DNA of 64,000 nt from Pseudomonadota bacterium (GTDB lineage: Bacteria > Pseudomonadota > Gammaproteobacteria > Steroidobacterales > Steroidobacteraceae), in NCBI GenBank assembly GCA_016713725.1, contig JADJOO010000003.1:62001-126000 (forward strand), written 5' to 3'. Positions within the stretch are counted from its first letter, which is position 1. Each line of letters begins with the position of its first letter. A model generated the notes under the pieces. That model saw nothing but the letters and a program-made list of their open reading frames with translations, made no database searches and was not told the origin of the DNA. A program made the translations under genes and the position numbers. Of this stretch, positions 34,277 to 44,073 are shown piece after piece.

Positions 34277-37200
34277 TCAGTTCGAGCCACGCTGTTCCCA
34301 GTAGGTCCGCACCGGCGGGTTGTTGAGCCCGCTGCCGCAGCTCTCCAGGCCGACCAGGCAAATGGGCGGAACCGCAGGCGGGTTCGGATTGTCTGGATCG
34401 GCGTCGGGGGTCGGGAACACAAAGATGGCTTCCGGGGCAATACTGCCCTGGGCCAGTTCCTTGAACCGGTCGGAAGCGTCTGCCGGCGGTGACGTGGGGT
34501 CGCTGAAGTTCACGACCGGCTTGCCGGTCGCCGCGTCCACGATGTAGAGCCGGTTCAGGCCGACGGTCGCGACGCAGTACTCCGGGTTGTATTCGCGCTC
34601 TTCCGGAGAATACGTCGTGAAGTAGATGCGGTTCTGGAACGTCCGCGATTCCGCCAGGACCTTCTCGCCCGCATCCTGCAGGTTCATTCTCCAGCCGACT
34701 CCGCCCGCGGGTATCGTCGGGTTGATGTCCGTGCTCACGTCGACCAATCGCGTGTCGCCGTCCGTGATGATCTGGTGGCAGGGTGACGTTTCCGTCGTGC
34801 CGCAGGTGTCCTTGTACTGCCCATTCGCGACCTGCGAGAACACGTTGAAGTCACGCAGGCTGTAGAAGCGATTGACCACCGTCACGTCCGTGATCGGCTT
34901 TTCGCGGTGCCCCGAGCCGATACCGACGTTGATGAAGTTGGTCGTGCCCACCTTCATCAGCGAGACGTCCGGAGCGTAGAAGAACCGGCGGTTCTTGGTC
35001 GCGTCGGTCTTGACCGCAAGGTCACCGTTGCCGAGCGAGGCGAAAACCCCGCCCAGGACCAGGTTGGCTGCCGCCTGGCCATTGCGGATGTCGAAGCGCC
35101 AGACGCGTCCGCCCATGTCCGCGGCATACATTCGATCGGCGAAGCCGTCGCCCGACAGGTCGATCACGCGCACGTCGCCAGGGATGGAATTCGTCATCTT
35201 GTCCAGCGCCAGCTGTGCGCCGGTGTCCGACGTCGGGCCCGCGCGCCAGATCAGGCTGCCGGTGACGGCGTCCACGATGAAGACGCGGTTACCCACGTTG
35301 TCTGCCACGTAACCGACGGTGTCCTGGGCAACGTCGTAGCCGCCGCCGAACACGAGCACCATCTTGTCGGGGTTGCTGCTGGGCCAGGTGCGGTTGACGT
35401 TGACCCGCGCGACCGCGGGCGTGGACCAGGTCTGGCCGATGCCCGGCAATTCGGATGGACCGAGGACAAAGAGAAGCTTCGGCGCGGTGCGTACCGTCAC
35501 GTCGAGCCCGAAGTAACTGGAGCCACCGCGACGCATGCCGAAGTACAGGAACACCTTGTCTTTTTCGGACTCGGTGACCGTGCCGTCGCCGTTGATGTCC
35601 GAGCCGGCGGGCTCTATCGTGCCGTCGCCGTCGCGATCGAGTCGAACCACGCGCACCGCGCCGTCCAGGCCGTACACGCGTGACGCCGCGTCGTCGTTTT
35701 CGTACAGTTTCTCGACGCGGTCGAGCATGACTCGTGGCACGAAGGACCAGAGTTCCTCGCCCGTCTCCGCATTGATCGCCTGCAGGTAGCCGTCGTTCGT
35801 CGTCGCGTAGAGCGTCAGGTCCGGATCGTCCGCCGGCCCGCCGTAAATGACCGTTGCCGGACGCGAATGCAGCGGATCGCCCATGTCCTTGCGGGCTTCC
35901 GTGGAATCGCCGTTGCCATTCTCGTCCTGGACGTCGTGACCGTATGCCCAGTCCACGAGGTCGCCGACAGCCGGACGGCCCGATACCGCCACGTTGGACA
36001 CGACGCCGAGCAGCAGCAGGTTGGCGAGCGTCAGGTTGCCCGTGTCCTTCAACTCGGAAAGGTCCTCGGTCAGCGTCCCCGAGTTGACAGTCAGGTTGCT
36101 ATAGATCTTGCGGGTCGCCGGATCCTTCAGTTCACCCGCCGCGCCGCCCATCTCGGCGTCGGCGCCGTCGGCCACATGTCGGACCAGTAGCTCTGCGAAC
36201 CATTCTCAAAGAAGCCGTTGTTCGGATCGACCGCCGCGTTGTCGTTGACGTCGCGGATTTCGCCGTCCTGCGTGACCCGGTACTTCTTGATGTTGCCGAG
36301 CCAGCGGTAGGAGGAGGCCGGCTTGAAGACCGACATGTAGAGGTAGTTCAGGTTCTGCGTACGGTTGAATGCGTTGACGGCCACCGTCGGCGACGTGAAC
36401 GTCGTCGTCTGCTCGAGGATCTTGGAGATGATCTCCGTGAAGGCCTCGGTCAGCTCGGCGGTGTCGGCCGCCGAGTAGTACTTGCCGCCGCCGCGCTGCG
36501 CAACCTTTTCCAGGAACGCAGTGCCGGATGCGACGTCGTCGCCGAAACCGATCCAGAAGCTGGTGACGTTCTGCACGACCGGCCGGTCCGCGCGCAGGTC
36601 TGCTTCGTGCAGCCACTTGGCCAGATCGTCCGTGCACTTGCCGTTGCTCTCGGTGCCGTCGCACTTGGTGCTACCGGTGATCCCGGAGAAGTCGGGTAGT
36701 GCCTCGATGCGCGAATTCGCCTCGTTGTCCTGCGTCGGCAGGCCGTCCGTCAGGTAGACGATATAGTTCTTCTGGCAATCCTGGTCCGCCGGCGAGTCGT
36801 ACAGGGTCTTGTCGGAGGCGTTGCGGGAAGCGGTGACACTCGGCGCGTCGCCGTTGGGATTGCTCGTGAACTTGTCCGACTTGCTGAACGCGCTTGGGTA
36901 CGCCGTCGCGTCCGCGCCGCCCCCGAAATACACCTTGTCGCCCCTGAAGTACTGGTGTGGCTTCGTAGAGGGTTTCCGAGAGCGGTGTCCAGCCTGCGGC
37001 GTTCCAGGAGTTGATCTCCGTCGTCATCGCCTCGCGGTTGTCCTCGATCCGGCCCATCTCCTTCACGACCATGCCACCCTGCGCCGCGGTGTCGCTGTCG
37101 CTGCCCGTGTCGTTGCTGTAGCGCATCAGGCCGACGTTGACGTTGTCGTCGAGGTTGGTCAGCAGCGTGGTCAGCACCTCCTGCATGATCTCCAGGCGGG

Positions 37201-37831
37201 AGCGCGTAATGGTGGAACTCGACTTCCAGTTGAGGTAGTTGCCTGAGTAAAAGGTGATCGGATCACCCGCGGCTCCAGTCGATCTTGTTGGAAGAACTGC
37301 TGGACCAGGGGCCGTTGGTGGAGCCGTCGGCGGCATATCGCTTGGTCGATGCGTCGGTCTGGCCATGAATGCCTTCGTCCGCCTTGCACTCGATCCAGCT
37401 GGTGTTGTCGTTGTCCGAGAGCCCATCCCACCGTTTCTTGTCCGACCGCCAGCGCGCGGCCTTTGCGACATATGAAATTCCCGACGATGTCAGGTTTGGC
37501 AGGGCGGCGTTGCAGGTGAAAGCAGTCGCGGCGACGTACTGGTCGGTGCTGCACTTGGGCACCTTTTATCGTCCGACCAGTAGATGCGGTCCGTCCGGCA
37601 CGAGCCGCTGTAGGTGTCGGCCGGGTTGAACGACACCTGGGTCGTCACGTTGGTGTCCATGCTGCCCGACGTGTCCATGACGAACAGGATGTTGGGGCGT
37701 GAAGGTGCCGCCGCCACGGCTGCGCCGACGAACAGTTCGGTGTCGTCGGCCCCGGCAGGAGCGCTGGAGAGCAGCACCACGGCCGTTGCAGCGGCCAGCG
37801 TGGCCAGCGATCGCTTCCTGAAAGTCGTCAT
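34277..37831 (-). CDS. pilY1: type IV pilus tip adhesin PilY1 (four frame breaks)
   Basis: This is a reconstructed gene of 1185 codons (the span is an exact multiple of three). The signal peptide ends near SAPAGA. A von Willebrand A domain follows with the MIDAS start NILFVMDTSGSMDTN, then SGNYLNWKSSSTITRSRLEI and YLTDGLPTQDNEAN. The C-terminal beta-propeller contains KDMGDPLHSRPATVIYGG, LYATTNDGYLQAINAETGEE and the calcium site DRDGDGTIEPAGSDINGDG, and ends with FSDPT and YWEQRGSN. Frames change near 37567, 37268, 36960 and 36177. Each is a one-base event and no conserved block is lost, so errors are likelier than decay. In Pseudomonas PilY1 is the calcium-regulated tip protein needed for pilus extension and surface sensing. 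Its ATG overlaps the preceding stop (ATGA). Confidence 0.93.
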
Positions 37832-38241
37832 GACTTGCTCCTCGGTTCGGTGGCGCCGCTTTGCGGGGCCCTGGAGGGTTGTTTCGCGGGCACGTCGGCG
37901 GCGTCGAGCTGCATCCCTAGCTTGATTCGGGTGACGCGCTGGGTCTTCGTCTCATAGGCCACGACGACGGTGTTACTTCCCCGCGCCGCGTACATGCGCA
38001 GCGTCGCGAGCGACACTGGATCCCGGCCGACGAAATACTCGCTGTTCGCATCGAGTTTCAGGTGGAGCATGCTGCAGCCCGAGCAGGGAGTGATGCTCCA
38101 GGTGCCGGACGCCGACCTGGGCATGGCCAGGGTGGCCGTACTCGATTCGATGCCGGTGTACAGGACCTTCTCGGCCTGGCTCCAGGCTGCCGGTGTGGCA
38201 CCGCACAGGACGATGGTGGCAATCAGCGCTTTCTTGAACAT
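37828..38241 (-). CDS. small exported protein between pilX and pilY1
   Basis: This 137-residue product has a signal peptide (MFKKALIATIVLCGATPAAW) and a mature part with VLYTGIESSTATLAMP and a Cys pair in TPCSGCSMLHLKLDA. It then reads EYFVGRDPVSLATLRMYA and VVVAYETKTQRVTRIKLGMQ, a compact beta-rich pattern without membrane segments. A GGAG ribosome-binding site precedes ATG 38241, and its stop overlaps the pilY1 start. I do not recognise the family. Its place in the operon suggests a periplasmic partner for PilY1 or PilX. Confidence 0.8.
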   Translation of the reverse strand: MFKKALIATIVLCGATPAAWSQAEKVLYTGIESSTATLAMPRSASGTWSITPCSGCSMLHLKLDANSEYFVGRDPVSLATLRMYAARGSNTVVVAYETKTQRVTRIKLGMQLDAADVPAKQPSRAPQSGATEPRSKS

Positions 38242-38270
38242 GATGTTTCTCTCCGGTGGCGGTACGGCGA

Positions 38271-38801
38271 TCAACCGCCGCTCGGTCCGACGACGTAGAA
38301 GCTCTGTCGATGTTCCGACTGCGCGCCGCGATCCGACGTGCCGAAACTGTCGACGACGAAGTGATACGCCTCGAAGCCCGTGCCGATGCTGTAGCCGCCG
38401 CTGGGGACGGGTGTCTGGCCGGACTGGAGGTCGAAACGCATGAAGTACTCGCACTGCTGCGCGTCGGTCGGGGTGTCGACCTCCGCGCAGTTCGCAATCG
38501 CTTGTCCCGTCCCTCGCGTCGGCACCGGACGGAGCGCCGCCACGTTGTCATACGTGCCTACAGCAACGTTGGTGTCATAGATGCCGGCAGCAAGCGCCTG
38601 CTCGATGCCCGCATCGGCGGCCTGGAACGAGCGCTCCTGGTACTGTGCGTTGCCGGCCATCAGCAGTTCGAGCGAGGCGGTCGTCATGCCGGAGATGGCC
38701 AGCAGCGTCAGGACGAGCAGCAGGATCAGTCCGACGACGAGAGCTGCGCCCGCTTCGCCTCGCGGGCCAGCCGGACGGAGCGGCGAGCGTTGGCAGGTCA
38801 T
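38271..38801 (-). CDS. pilX: type IV pilus minor pilin PilX
   Basis: This 176-residue protein has the PilX N-terminus: a leader ending PRGEAG, then AALVVGLILLLVLTLLAISG and MTTASLELLMAGNAQYQERSF, followed by QAADAGIEQAL. PilX proteins carry Ala rather than Phe after the processing Gly and lack Glu5, as here. The body has one Cys pair (IANCAEVDT and AQQCEYFMR). It overlaps the pilW stop by 4 bp, so minor pilins are made together. It probably helps load PilY1 onto the pilus tip. Confidence 0.9.
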   Translation of the reverse strand: MTCQRSPLRPAGPRGEAGAALVVGLILLLVLTLLAISGMTTASLELLMAGNAQYQERSFQAADAGIEQALAAGIYDTNVAVGTYDNVAALRPVPTRGTGQAIANCAEVDTPTDAQQCEYFMRFDLQSGQTPVPSGGYSIGTGFEAYHFVVDSFGTSDRGAQSEHRQSFYVVGPSGG

Positions 38802-39811
38802 GCGCGTGTGTTCCGGATGTGGATCGTCTTGGTGAGGAGGATGCGCCGGTAGTTGTCGCCAGGTGTCACCACGGCGCCCATGTCGGCGTACTGGAAGCCG
38901 GTATCGTTGACGAAACCGATCTCGGGTTCCTCTGCGCGGATGCGCAGCCAGATCGTCGCCGAGACCACGACGCCGTTCGCCGGCACCGCACCCGGGTTCA
39001 CGTACTGGTCGATGTTCGTGTCGCCGTTCGTGTCGACGCCCAGGCGCACCTGCAGGTCTTCGACGCCCGGGACGATCTCCTCGTCGACGAAGGCGTTCCC
39101 CGGGGCGCCACTCGCGTTGGCGAACCGCTTGCGGCGGAGCGACGGCACGTCGTTGCGGTTGGTCGAGCGCGACGACACGTAGTAGACGTGTGCCTCGAGT
39201 TCGCGGGACTGCGAGGCAGGGGGCAGGTAGTCGGCCGGAATGCAGCCCTGGTCGGTGGGATCCGTGCAGGCGGGTACGAACAGCGTGCCCCGGATTCGGC
39301 TGGTTTGCAGGTAGATACGGGTCGAGTCCAGGGCGGCCGGCTGCGTGCCGTTCGCGCGACGTATCCACAGCGTGTCGGTGCCGGCCAGGTAATTGTTGGC
39401 CGCGCAGGTCAGCCCGTAGGAGTTGTTCGAGCCGCCGACGTACTCGTCCAGGTTGAGCACGAAATAATTGCTTGGAGCGGTGGTCGTGCCGCAGACAGCG
39501 GCGTTCGCCTGCTGCGTGGCGTCGAGTGCCGCGGGCGGCGACTGTCCGATCGGTGTGCGATTGTCGATATAGTCGGCGTGGTTGCTCATGCCCCAGAAAT
39601 TCGCCATGCGGACGTCGGTCTCGACCACGTCCATGGCGAGCCGGCCGACTTCCTGCAGGCGTGCGACGCTCTCGGCGGTGCGATACGTGCTGCGACTCTG
39701 GCTGAACACCGTGACCGCGCCGAGGATCAGGAACAACCCGATCACCATCGCCACCATGAGTTCGATGAGGCTCACGCCGAACTGGCGCATTCGAATTGTG
39801 CTTGCAATCAC
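38798..39811 (-). CDS. pilW: type IV pilus minor pilin PilW
   Basis: This is a large minor pilin (337 residues) with prepilin motif RMRQFGVSLIELMVAMVIGL, processed after Gly and retaining Glu5. TVFSQSRSTYRTAESVARLQ and ETDVRMANFWG are conserved in PilW. The C-terminal half includes EIVPGVEDLQVRLGVDTNGD and ends ILLTKTIHIRNTRA. It lies 10 bp after pilV and overlaps pilX. With PilV, PilX and FimU it forms the priming complex under PilY1. Confidence 0.92.
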   Translation of the reverse strand: MIASTIRMRQFGVSLIELMVAMVIGLFLILGAVTVFSQSRSTYRTAESVARLQEVGRLAMDVVETDVRMANFWGMSNHADYIDNRTPIGQSPPAALDATQQANAAVCGTTTAPSNYFVLNLDEYVGGSNNSYGLTCAANNYLAGTDTLWIRRANGTQPAALDSTRIYLQTSRIRGTLFVPACTDPTDQGCIPADYLPPASQSRELEAHVYYVSSRSTNRNDVPSLRRKRFANASGAPGNAFVDEEIVPGVEDLQVRLGVDTNGDTNIDQYVNPGAVPANGVVVSATIWLRIRAEEPEIGFVNDTGFQYADMGAVVTPGDNYRRILLTKTIHIRNTRA

Positions 39812-39821
39812 GGCAGCGTCC

Positions 39822-40277
39822 TCAGATCTCGATCCGCAGCTGGTAAGTCACTGGATCGTCCTGGCCAAGTTCGTCCCAGCTGACGCCGACGACGTACACC
39901 GCTGGCGTGGTCGCCGTCGGTGCGGTATAGGCGACGTCCGCGGTGCCTCCCGGCAATTGCGCTGCAATCTGGTTCATCCAGTCCGTGAGGTCTGCGATGG
40001 CGATGGCGTTGCCGCCTGCCGCCGGGTCGCACGGGCTGCCACACGCGTAGGCGGCGGCGGGATTGCGGTTGGACCGCATGCGGTCCCCGATATCGGTGGC
40101 CATGTTGACGGCCTGCGTGCGGTAAAGCGAAGTGCGGTTGGCGCGCAGGGTTTCGACGTACAGCGCGGCAATGCCGAGCAGGCCGACGGACAGGACGATG
40201 AGGGCGACCATCGCCTCGACCAGGGTGAACCCCCGATTGCGACGCAATGCGGCTGAACCGGCGCGGTTGCGGGTCAT
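39822..40277 (-). CDS. pilV: type IV pilus minor pilin PilV
   Basis: This 151-residue minor pilin has the motif RNRGFTLVEAMVALIVLSVG with the classic Gly-Phe cleavage site and Glu5. Characteristic PilV features follow: LGIAALYVETLRANRTSLYR, AVNMATDIGDRMRSNRNPAA and a Cys pair in YACGSPCDPAAGG. GGAGG lies 7 nt before ATG 40277, and the ATG overlaps the fimU stop by 4 bp. Confidence 0.93.
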   Translation of the reverse strand: MTRNRAGSAALRRNRGFTLVEAMVALIVLSVGLLGIAALYVETLRANRTSLYRTQAVNMATDIGDRMRSNRNPAAAYACGSPCDPAAGGNAIAIADLTDWMNQIAAQLPGGTADVAYTAPTATTPAVYVVGVSWDELGQDDPVTYQLRIEI

Positions 40278-40885
40278 GGGCAGCCTCCAAATGCGGTGAC
40301 CGTGGCCTCGGTGCGGAACACCGACGGCCGCCCGGTCGGCAGGACCTCGATTGCGCGCGCAGCGGAGTCGCCGCCGGCGCTGGTCACGTTGCCGCGCACG
40401 TCGCACAGCACGAAGCGGTTGACGTTTTCCGTCTCGATGAAAGGGAAGCCGGTCGGCAGGTAAATCGCCCGGATTTCGTCGGCGTCCGTGACGACCGTGA
40501 TGCTCTCCGGCAGCTGGCGGTCCCGCAGGATCACCTCGGCGCCGTCGATCTCGCCGTTGCCGTCCGTCGCTGCGGCGACCGCCGGGTCTTCGTCGTCGAC
40601 AAAGATGATCCAGCGATTGAACGGGTCGGTATCGTCCGCGTCGCAAGCTGCCCCGTCCTGCGACTTGCACAGCGTGATCGGGACCCTGCGCTTGACGGCC
40701 TCGGAGCGGGCGAAATTGAAATCGGAGATGATGTCGTTTGCGGACGCAGACATGCGGCTGTTACGGACGAATTCCTGCATGTTCGGCAGGCCAATGCCCG
40801 CGAGCACCGCCAGCAGGGTGATTGCGAACAGCAGTTCGATCAGGGTGAAACCGGGTTGCTTTGCGTGCATCTTGTGAGGAAGCAT
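40274..40885 (-). CDS. fimU: GspH/FimU-type minor pilin
   Basis: This pseudopilin-like minor subunit of about 203 residues has leader MLPHKMHAKQPG and helix FTLIELLFAITLLAVLAGIG. PNMQEFVRNSRMSASANDII and SDFNFARSEAVKRRVPITLC follow, the GspH/FimT family signature, and C-terminal cysteines (RFVLCDVRG and AFGGCP). The position, second in the cluster and just before pilV, matches fimU of Pseudomonas. ATG 40885 is preferred over the internal Met codons because of an upstream GGGAGAG. It overlaps pilV by 4 bp. Confidence 0.88.
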   Translation of the reverse strand: MLPHKMHAKQPGFTLIELLFAITLLAVLAGIGLPNMQEFVRNSRMSASANDIISDFNFARSEAVKRRVPITLCKSQDGAACDADDTDPFNRWIIFVDDEDPAVAAATDGNGEIDGAEVILRDRQLPESITVVTDADEIRAIYLPTGFPFIETENVNRFVLCDVRGNVTSAGGDSAARAIEVLPTGRPSVFRTEATVTAFGGCP

Positions 40886-40959
40886 AGGCCGCTGTTCTCT
40901 CCCTGAAGCCGTGCCCCGACGAGCGGTTCGCCGCAAACGACGAGCGGCGAGCTATTTGA

Positions 40960-41512
40960 CTATGTGCAGACCAGGGGCCCACCCGACGCGCTGCGGCTGG
41001 AAATCCGCGGCCTTCCCGTCTGGCTGATGATCACCGCGCGCGCGGCGCGTGCGCCGCGGTCGTCGCAGAACGTGACGGTCGCGGTGACCCCCATCTGCCC
41101 GAATGGACGAAAGGATAGGGTGCTGCGATTGGACGTAATGTGACCGGAGTCCCAGGGTTCGTAGACACGCAGCAGGGGCTCGTCGACATCGCGTGCTGCC
41201 GGGGAGTCGCGGTCCAGGTTGACGAAGATCAGCCATCCGGTGGTCCACTGCACGCTCGGGGTGCAGGTGATGCCATTGCGGCTGGGACACAGGCTCACGA
41301 CCCCGTTGCGCTTGATTGCCTCGCTGCGCGCCAGGTAGACAGCCTGGCGAACTGGTTGACTTCCTGGTGCGGGCGGCGTCTCGGGCAAGCGTGCCAAAGG
41401 ACGGCACGCCCCAGGCGACGGTCGTGGCCACCAGGCCCAGGCCGAGGACCAGCTCGATCAACGTGTAACCCTGCCACCGGCGGACCCAGCGGTGACGGCA
41501 CTTGCCTTCCAT
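40960..41512 (-). CDS. fimT: GspH/FimT-type minor pilin (frame breaks)
   Basis: ATG 41512 starts MEGKCRHRWVRRWQG, a long basic leader, then YTLIELVLGLGLVATTVAWG with Tyr in place of Phe1. The frame breaks near 41343-41355, probably by two small indels. It resumes as QAVYLARSEAIKRNGVVSLC and WTTGWLIFVNLDRDSPAARD, ending TGRPRISSRSASGGPLVC. The reconstructed length of about 184 residues is standard for FimT. It heads the minor-pilin operon; FimT of some species binds DNA during natural transformation. It is divergent from the Fur-family gene, with 177 bp between the starts. Confidence 0.83.
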
Positions 41513-41650
41513 GGCGACACTTCCAGGCGGAGGTGGGCCCGGCAGCCCGCCGCCGCCAGGCGAGGACACAGGTTAGGATGGCGCTGAAATGCGGTCTTGC
41601 CGCAAAAGGCAGGGGTTTGTGCGGATTCAGGCCTGGCCGGCCTCGGCCTT

Positions 41651-41656
41651 TATAAT
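41651..41656 (+). promoter_or_regulatory. -10 element of the Fur-family gene
   Basis: A perfect TATAAT lies 33 bp before GTG 41690. No good -35 is seen at 17 bp. An AT-rich stretch next to it (TATAATCAGTCCACTTTTTC) could hold an operator, but no clear Fur box was found. Confidence 0.55.
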
Positions 41657-41689
41657 CAGTCCACTTTTTCTGACTCCCGGACCACTCCC

Positions 41690-42091
41690 GTGAACGAAGT
41701 CAGCAGCCTTCTCGAACGACACGGCATCCGCCCCACCCAGCAACGCGTCAAGGTCGCCGAGGTGCTGCTCGTGGCTCCCGTGCACCTCACCGCGGAGCAG
41801 TTGCTCTCGACCCTGCGGCAGTTCCCGAGCCGGGTGTCCAAGGCCACGGTCTACAACACGCTCAAGCTGTTCGTGGATCACGGGCTGGTGCGCCAGATCC
41901 ACCTGGATCCGGAGCGCTGCGTCTACGACTCGGCGATGACGCCGCATCATCACTTTCAGAACGTCGAGACGGGCGAGATGCGGGACATCCGCCCCGACGA
42001 GCTGACTCTCGAGCGAATGCCCACGCTGCCGCCCGGCACCGAGATTGACGGGGTCGAGGTCGTGATCCGGGTTCGCCCACAGGCCAGCTGA
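41690..42091 (+). CDS. Fur-family transcriptional regulator
   Basis: This 133-residue metal-dependent repressor has a winged helix (LLERHGIRPTQQRVKVAEVL, FPSRVSKATVYNTLKLFVDH). The regulatory domain contains CVYDSAMTPHHHFQNVETGE. The HHHF motif replaces the HHDH of canonical Fur, and there are no CxxC zinc pairs at the C-terminus. It may therefore be Irr-, PerR- or another Fur-like subtype rather than Fur itself. GTG 41690 is chosen because the sequence upstream is not conserved-looking. It lies before tRNA-Thr on the same strand. Confidence 0.85.
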   Translation: MNEVSSLLERHGIRPTQQRVKVAEVLLVAPVHLTAEQLLSTLRQFPSRVSKATVYNTLKLFVDHGLVRQIHLDPERCVYDSAMTPHHHFQNVETGEMRDIRPDELTLERMPTLPPGTEIDGVEVVIRVRPQAS

Positions 42092-42121
42092 GTCCGGCTT
42101 CCACCCGCGGGGTCGAATCCT

Positions 42122-42151
42122 TATAATGCGCGCCCCTCCGCGCCGGAGGGG
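42122..42151 (+). promoter_or_regulatory. promoter and hairpin before tRNA-Thr
   Basis: TATAAT at 42122-42127 is followed by a GC-rich discriminator, typical of stringently controlled tRNA promoters. A hairpin CCCCTCCG-CGC-CGGAGGGG at 42133-42151 would be in the 5' leader removed by RNase P. Confidence 0.65.
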
Positions 42152-42161
42152 TCTGCGCAGA

Positions 42162-42237
<76 letters not shown>

Positions 42238-42245
42238 TTTTTCCC

Positions 42246-43094
42246 GTGAAAACCCTGCTCCAGTCCGCGTTGCTTGGAGTCCTGTACGCGGCCATGGGAT
42301 CCGTGGCCGGGCTGCTGCGCGTGTCTGGCTGGCGCCGCGACCTGGTCCGACGCCACCTCGCGCGCTGCCTGCCGGAACTCAGTGACTCCCGTCGACGGGA
42401 CATCGAAGCCGGCTTTTACAGCCACCTGGGTCAACTGGCGGCCGAAGTCCTCGCGCAGCGCTTGCTCGATCCGGCTGCCCTCGCGAACCGTGTCCGGTTC
42501 GAGAACCCGCAACTGGTACGGGATTGCCTGCATGCCACACCCGGTCGCGCCCTGATCCTGTCGTCGCACCACGCCAACTGGGAATGGCTCCTGCTGCGGT
42601 GTTCCAATGAATTCAACGAGCCGCTGACCGCGGCCTACAAGCCCACTCGTCGCGAAAGCGTCGACGGCGTGTTGCGGCGAATGCGCGAGCGCTTCGGCTG
42701 CACCATGGTGAAAGCCGGGGACCTCGTGCCCTACCTGCTGGAACAGCGGGGCAAGGTGCGCCTGCTGGCCATGCTCGCCGACCAGTCGCCGTCGGCGAAG
42801 AGCGAGCAGCAGACCTGGCTCGAGTTCTTCGGCCAGCAGACGTCGTTCTTCCGTGGGCCGGGCTGGATCGGCGCCAAGCTTGGCTACTCGGTGTACCTGG
42901 CTGCGATGCACCGCGAGCGCCGTGGCCATTACGTCGTGCGCTTGATCGAGTTGTCGCGCGCGGGTACGCGGGCGGAGCCGGACCAGATACTCACGGCCTA
43001 CACCCGGGCGCTCGAACAGCACGTGCGGCAGTATCCCGAGCTGTATTTCTGGGCCTACAACCGCTGGAAGCGCGAGAAGCCTCTTTATGGTTGA
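42246..43094 (+). CDS. LpxL/HtrB-like acyltransferase, first copy
   Basis: This is a member of the lysophospholipid/lipid A late acyltransferase superfamily, 282 residues. The catalytic HX4E motif is in LILSSHHANWEWLLLRC. YKPTRRESVDGVLRRMRERF and the later block LLAMLADQSPSAKSEQQTW match the family (AMLxDQ), and FFRGPGWIGAKLGYSVYLAA is conserved. One N-terminal membrane helix is present. It overlaps the second copy by 8 bp. Lipid A acylation is the default guess, but the two copies are near a fatty acyl-AMP ligase cluster and may act on another lipid. No ribosome-binding site is visible because tRNA-Thr ends 8 bp upstream. Confidence 0.85.
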   Translation: MKTLLQSALLGVLYAAMGSVAGLLRVSGWRRDLVRRHLARCLPELSDSRRRDIEAGFYSHLGQLAAEVLAQRLLDPAALANRVRFENPQLVRDCLHATPGRALILSSHHANWEWLLLRCSNEFNEPLTAAYKPTRRESVDGVLRRMRERFGCTMVKAGDLVPYLLEQRGKVRLLAMLADQSPSAKSEQQTWLEFFGQQTSFFRGPGWIGAKLGYSVYLAAMHRERRGHYVVRLIELSRAGTRAEPDQILTAYTRALEQHVRQYPELYFWAYNRWKREKPLYG

Positions 43095-43951
43095 GCCGAT
43101 GGCGTCAGCGACTGTACCGATACCGGCCCGCGACTCGTTCGGCCTGCGGCTGCGCTATGCCTGTTCGTGGCTGCTGTTTTTCCTGGGCTATCGATTCTTC
43201 GGGCTGCGGCGCGGAACGATCCGCCAGAATCTCCGTCGTTCGTTTCCGGGCAAGGGTGATGCCGAGCGGGAACGCATCCGCGTCGACTTCGTCGCGCGGC
43301 AAGCGGAAATACTGGCCGAACTCGATTACGCGCGAGTCATGGGCGCTGGTGAATTGCGCGCGCGAGTGCAGCTCGTGGACCGCGCCGGCGTGCTGGCCGC
43401 GCCGGTCAAGCTGGTGCTGATCGGCGGCCACCAGTGCAATTTCGAATGGATGCTGCTGCGCATCTCGCTCGAACTCGGTTCCGGACTGATCGCCATGTAC
43501 AAGCCGATGGGCAGCGCTTGGGTCGAGCGGTACTTCCTCTCGATCCGCTCGAAGTTCGGCGCGCGAATGCTGCCCTCGAAAGCCATCCGGCACGAGATCG
43601 GCGTGATCCGGGATGCGCGTGCCCTCGGCCTGGTTGCGGACCAGGTGCCGCGTACCAGTCCGGAACGCCACTGGACGACTTTCCTGCACCAGGACACCGC
43701 GTTCTTCAAGGGGCCGGAGCGGATGGCGCGACTGCTGCGCGCGCCGATCGTTTACGTTTCGATGCGGCGCCACGCGCGCGGCATGCTATGAAATCGAGCT
43801 CGAGCCATTGACGGCGGCGGGCGAGAAGCTGGCGGCAGGCGTGCCCACCGAGCGGTACGCGCGCGTGCTCGAGCGCGACATCGATGCCGACCCGGCGGGC
43901 TGGTGGTGGTCGCACAAGCGGTGGAAACAGCTGAAAGGGGATAGGGGATAG
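43087..43951 (+). CDS. LpxL/HtrB-like acyltransferase, second copy (one frame break)
   Basis: This is a second member of the same superfamily, diverged from the first. HX4E is in LIGGHQCNFEWMLLRISLEL. Other blocks are MYKPMGSAWVERYFLSIRSK, LGLVADQVPRTSPERHWTTF and QDTAFFKGPERMARLLRAPI. The frame changes near 43787 and resumes as YEIELEPLTAAGEKLAAGVP, ending RWKQLKGDRG. The stop TAG lies within the G-rich repeat arm that starts at 43937, so the last few residues (GDRG) are repeat-encoded. Reconstructed length is about 288 residues. It converges with the acyl-AMP ligase gene. Confidence 0.82.
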
Positions 43952-44073
43952 GGGTTGGGGGTTAGTCGGAGGCGCAGCGAACTTGAGTCTAGGTGCCACG
44001 GAAGCGGGCGTCGTTATCAGCCTTCCTGTCCTTCCTGGCCTCCCCCTACCCCATCCCCTAACCCCTTTCCTCA
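43937..44073. repeat. paired G-rich and C-rich arms, copy C of G-rich repeat family
   Basis: The G-rich arm at 43937-43972 (GGGGATAGGGGATAGGGGTT, ending GTTAGTCGGAGG) shares its core with copies A and B. The C-rich arm at 44036-44073 has CCCCTACCCCATCCCCTAAC. The spacer of 63 nt is unlike copy B. Each arm supplies the TAG stop codon of a gene entering it: the second acyltransferase from the left and the acyl-AMP ligase from the right. Confidence 0.85.
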
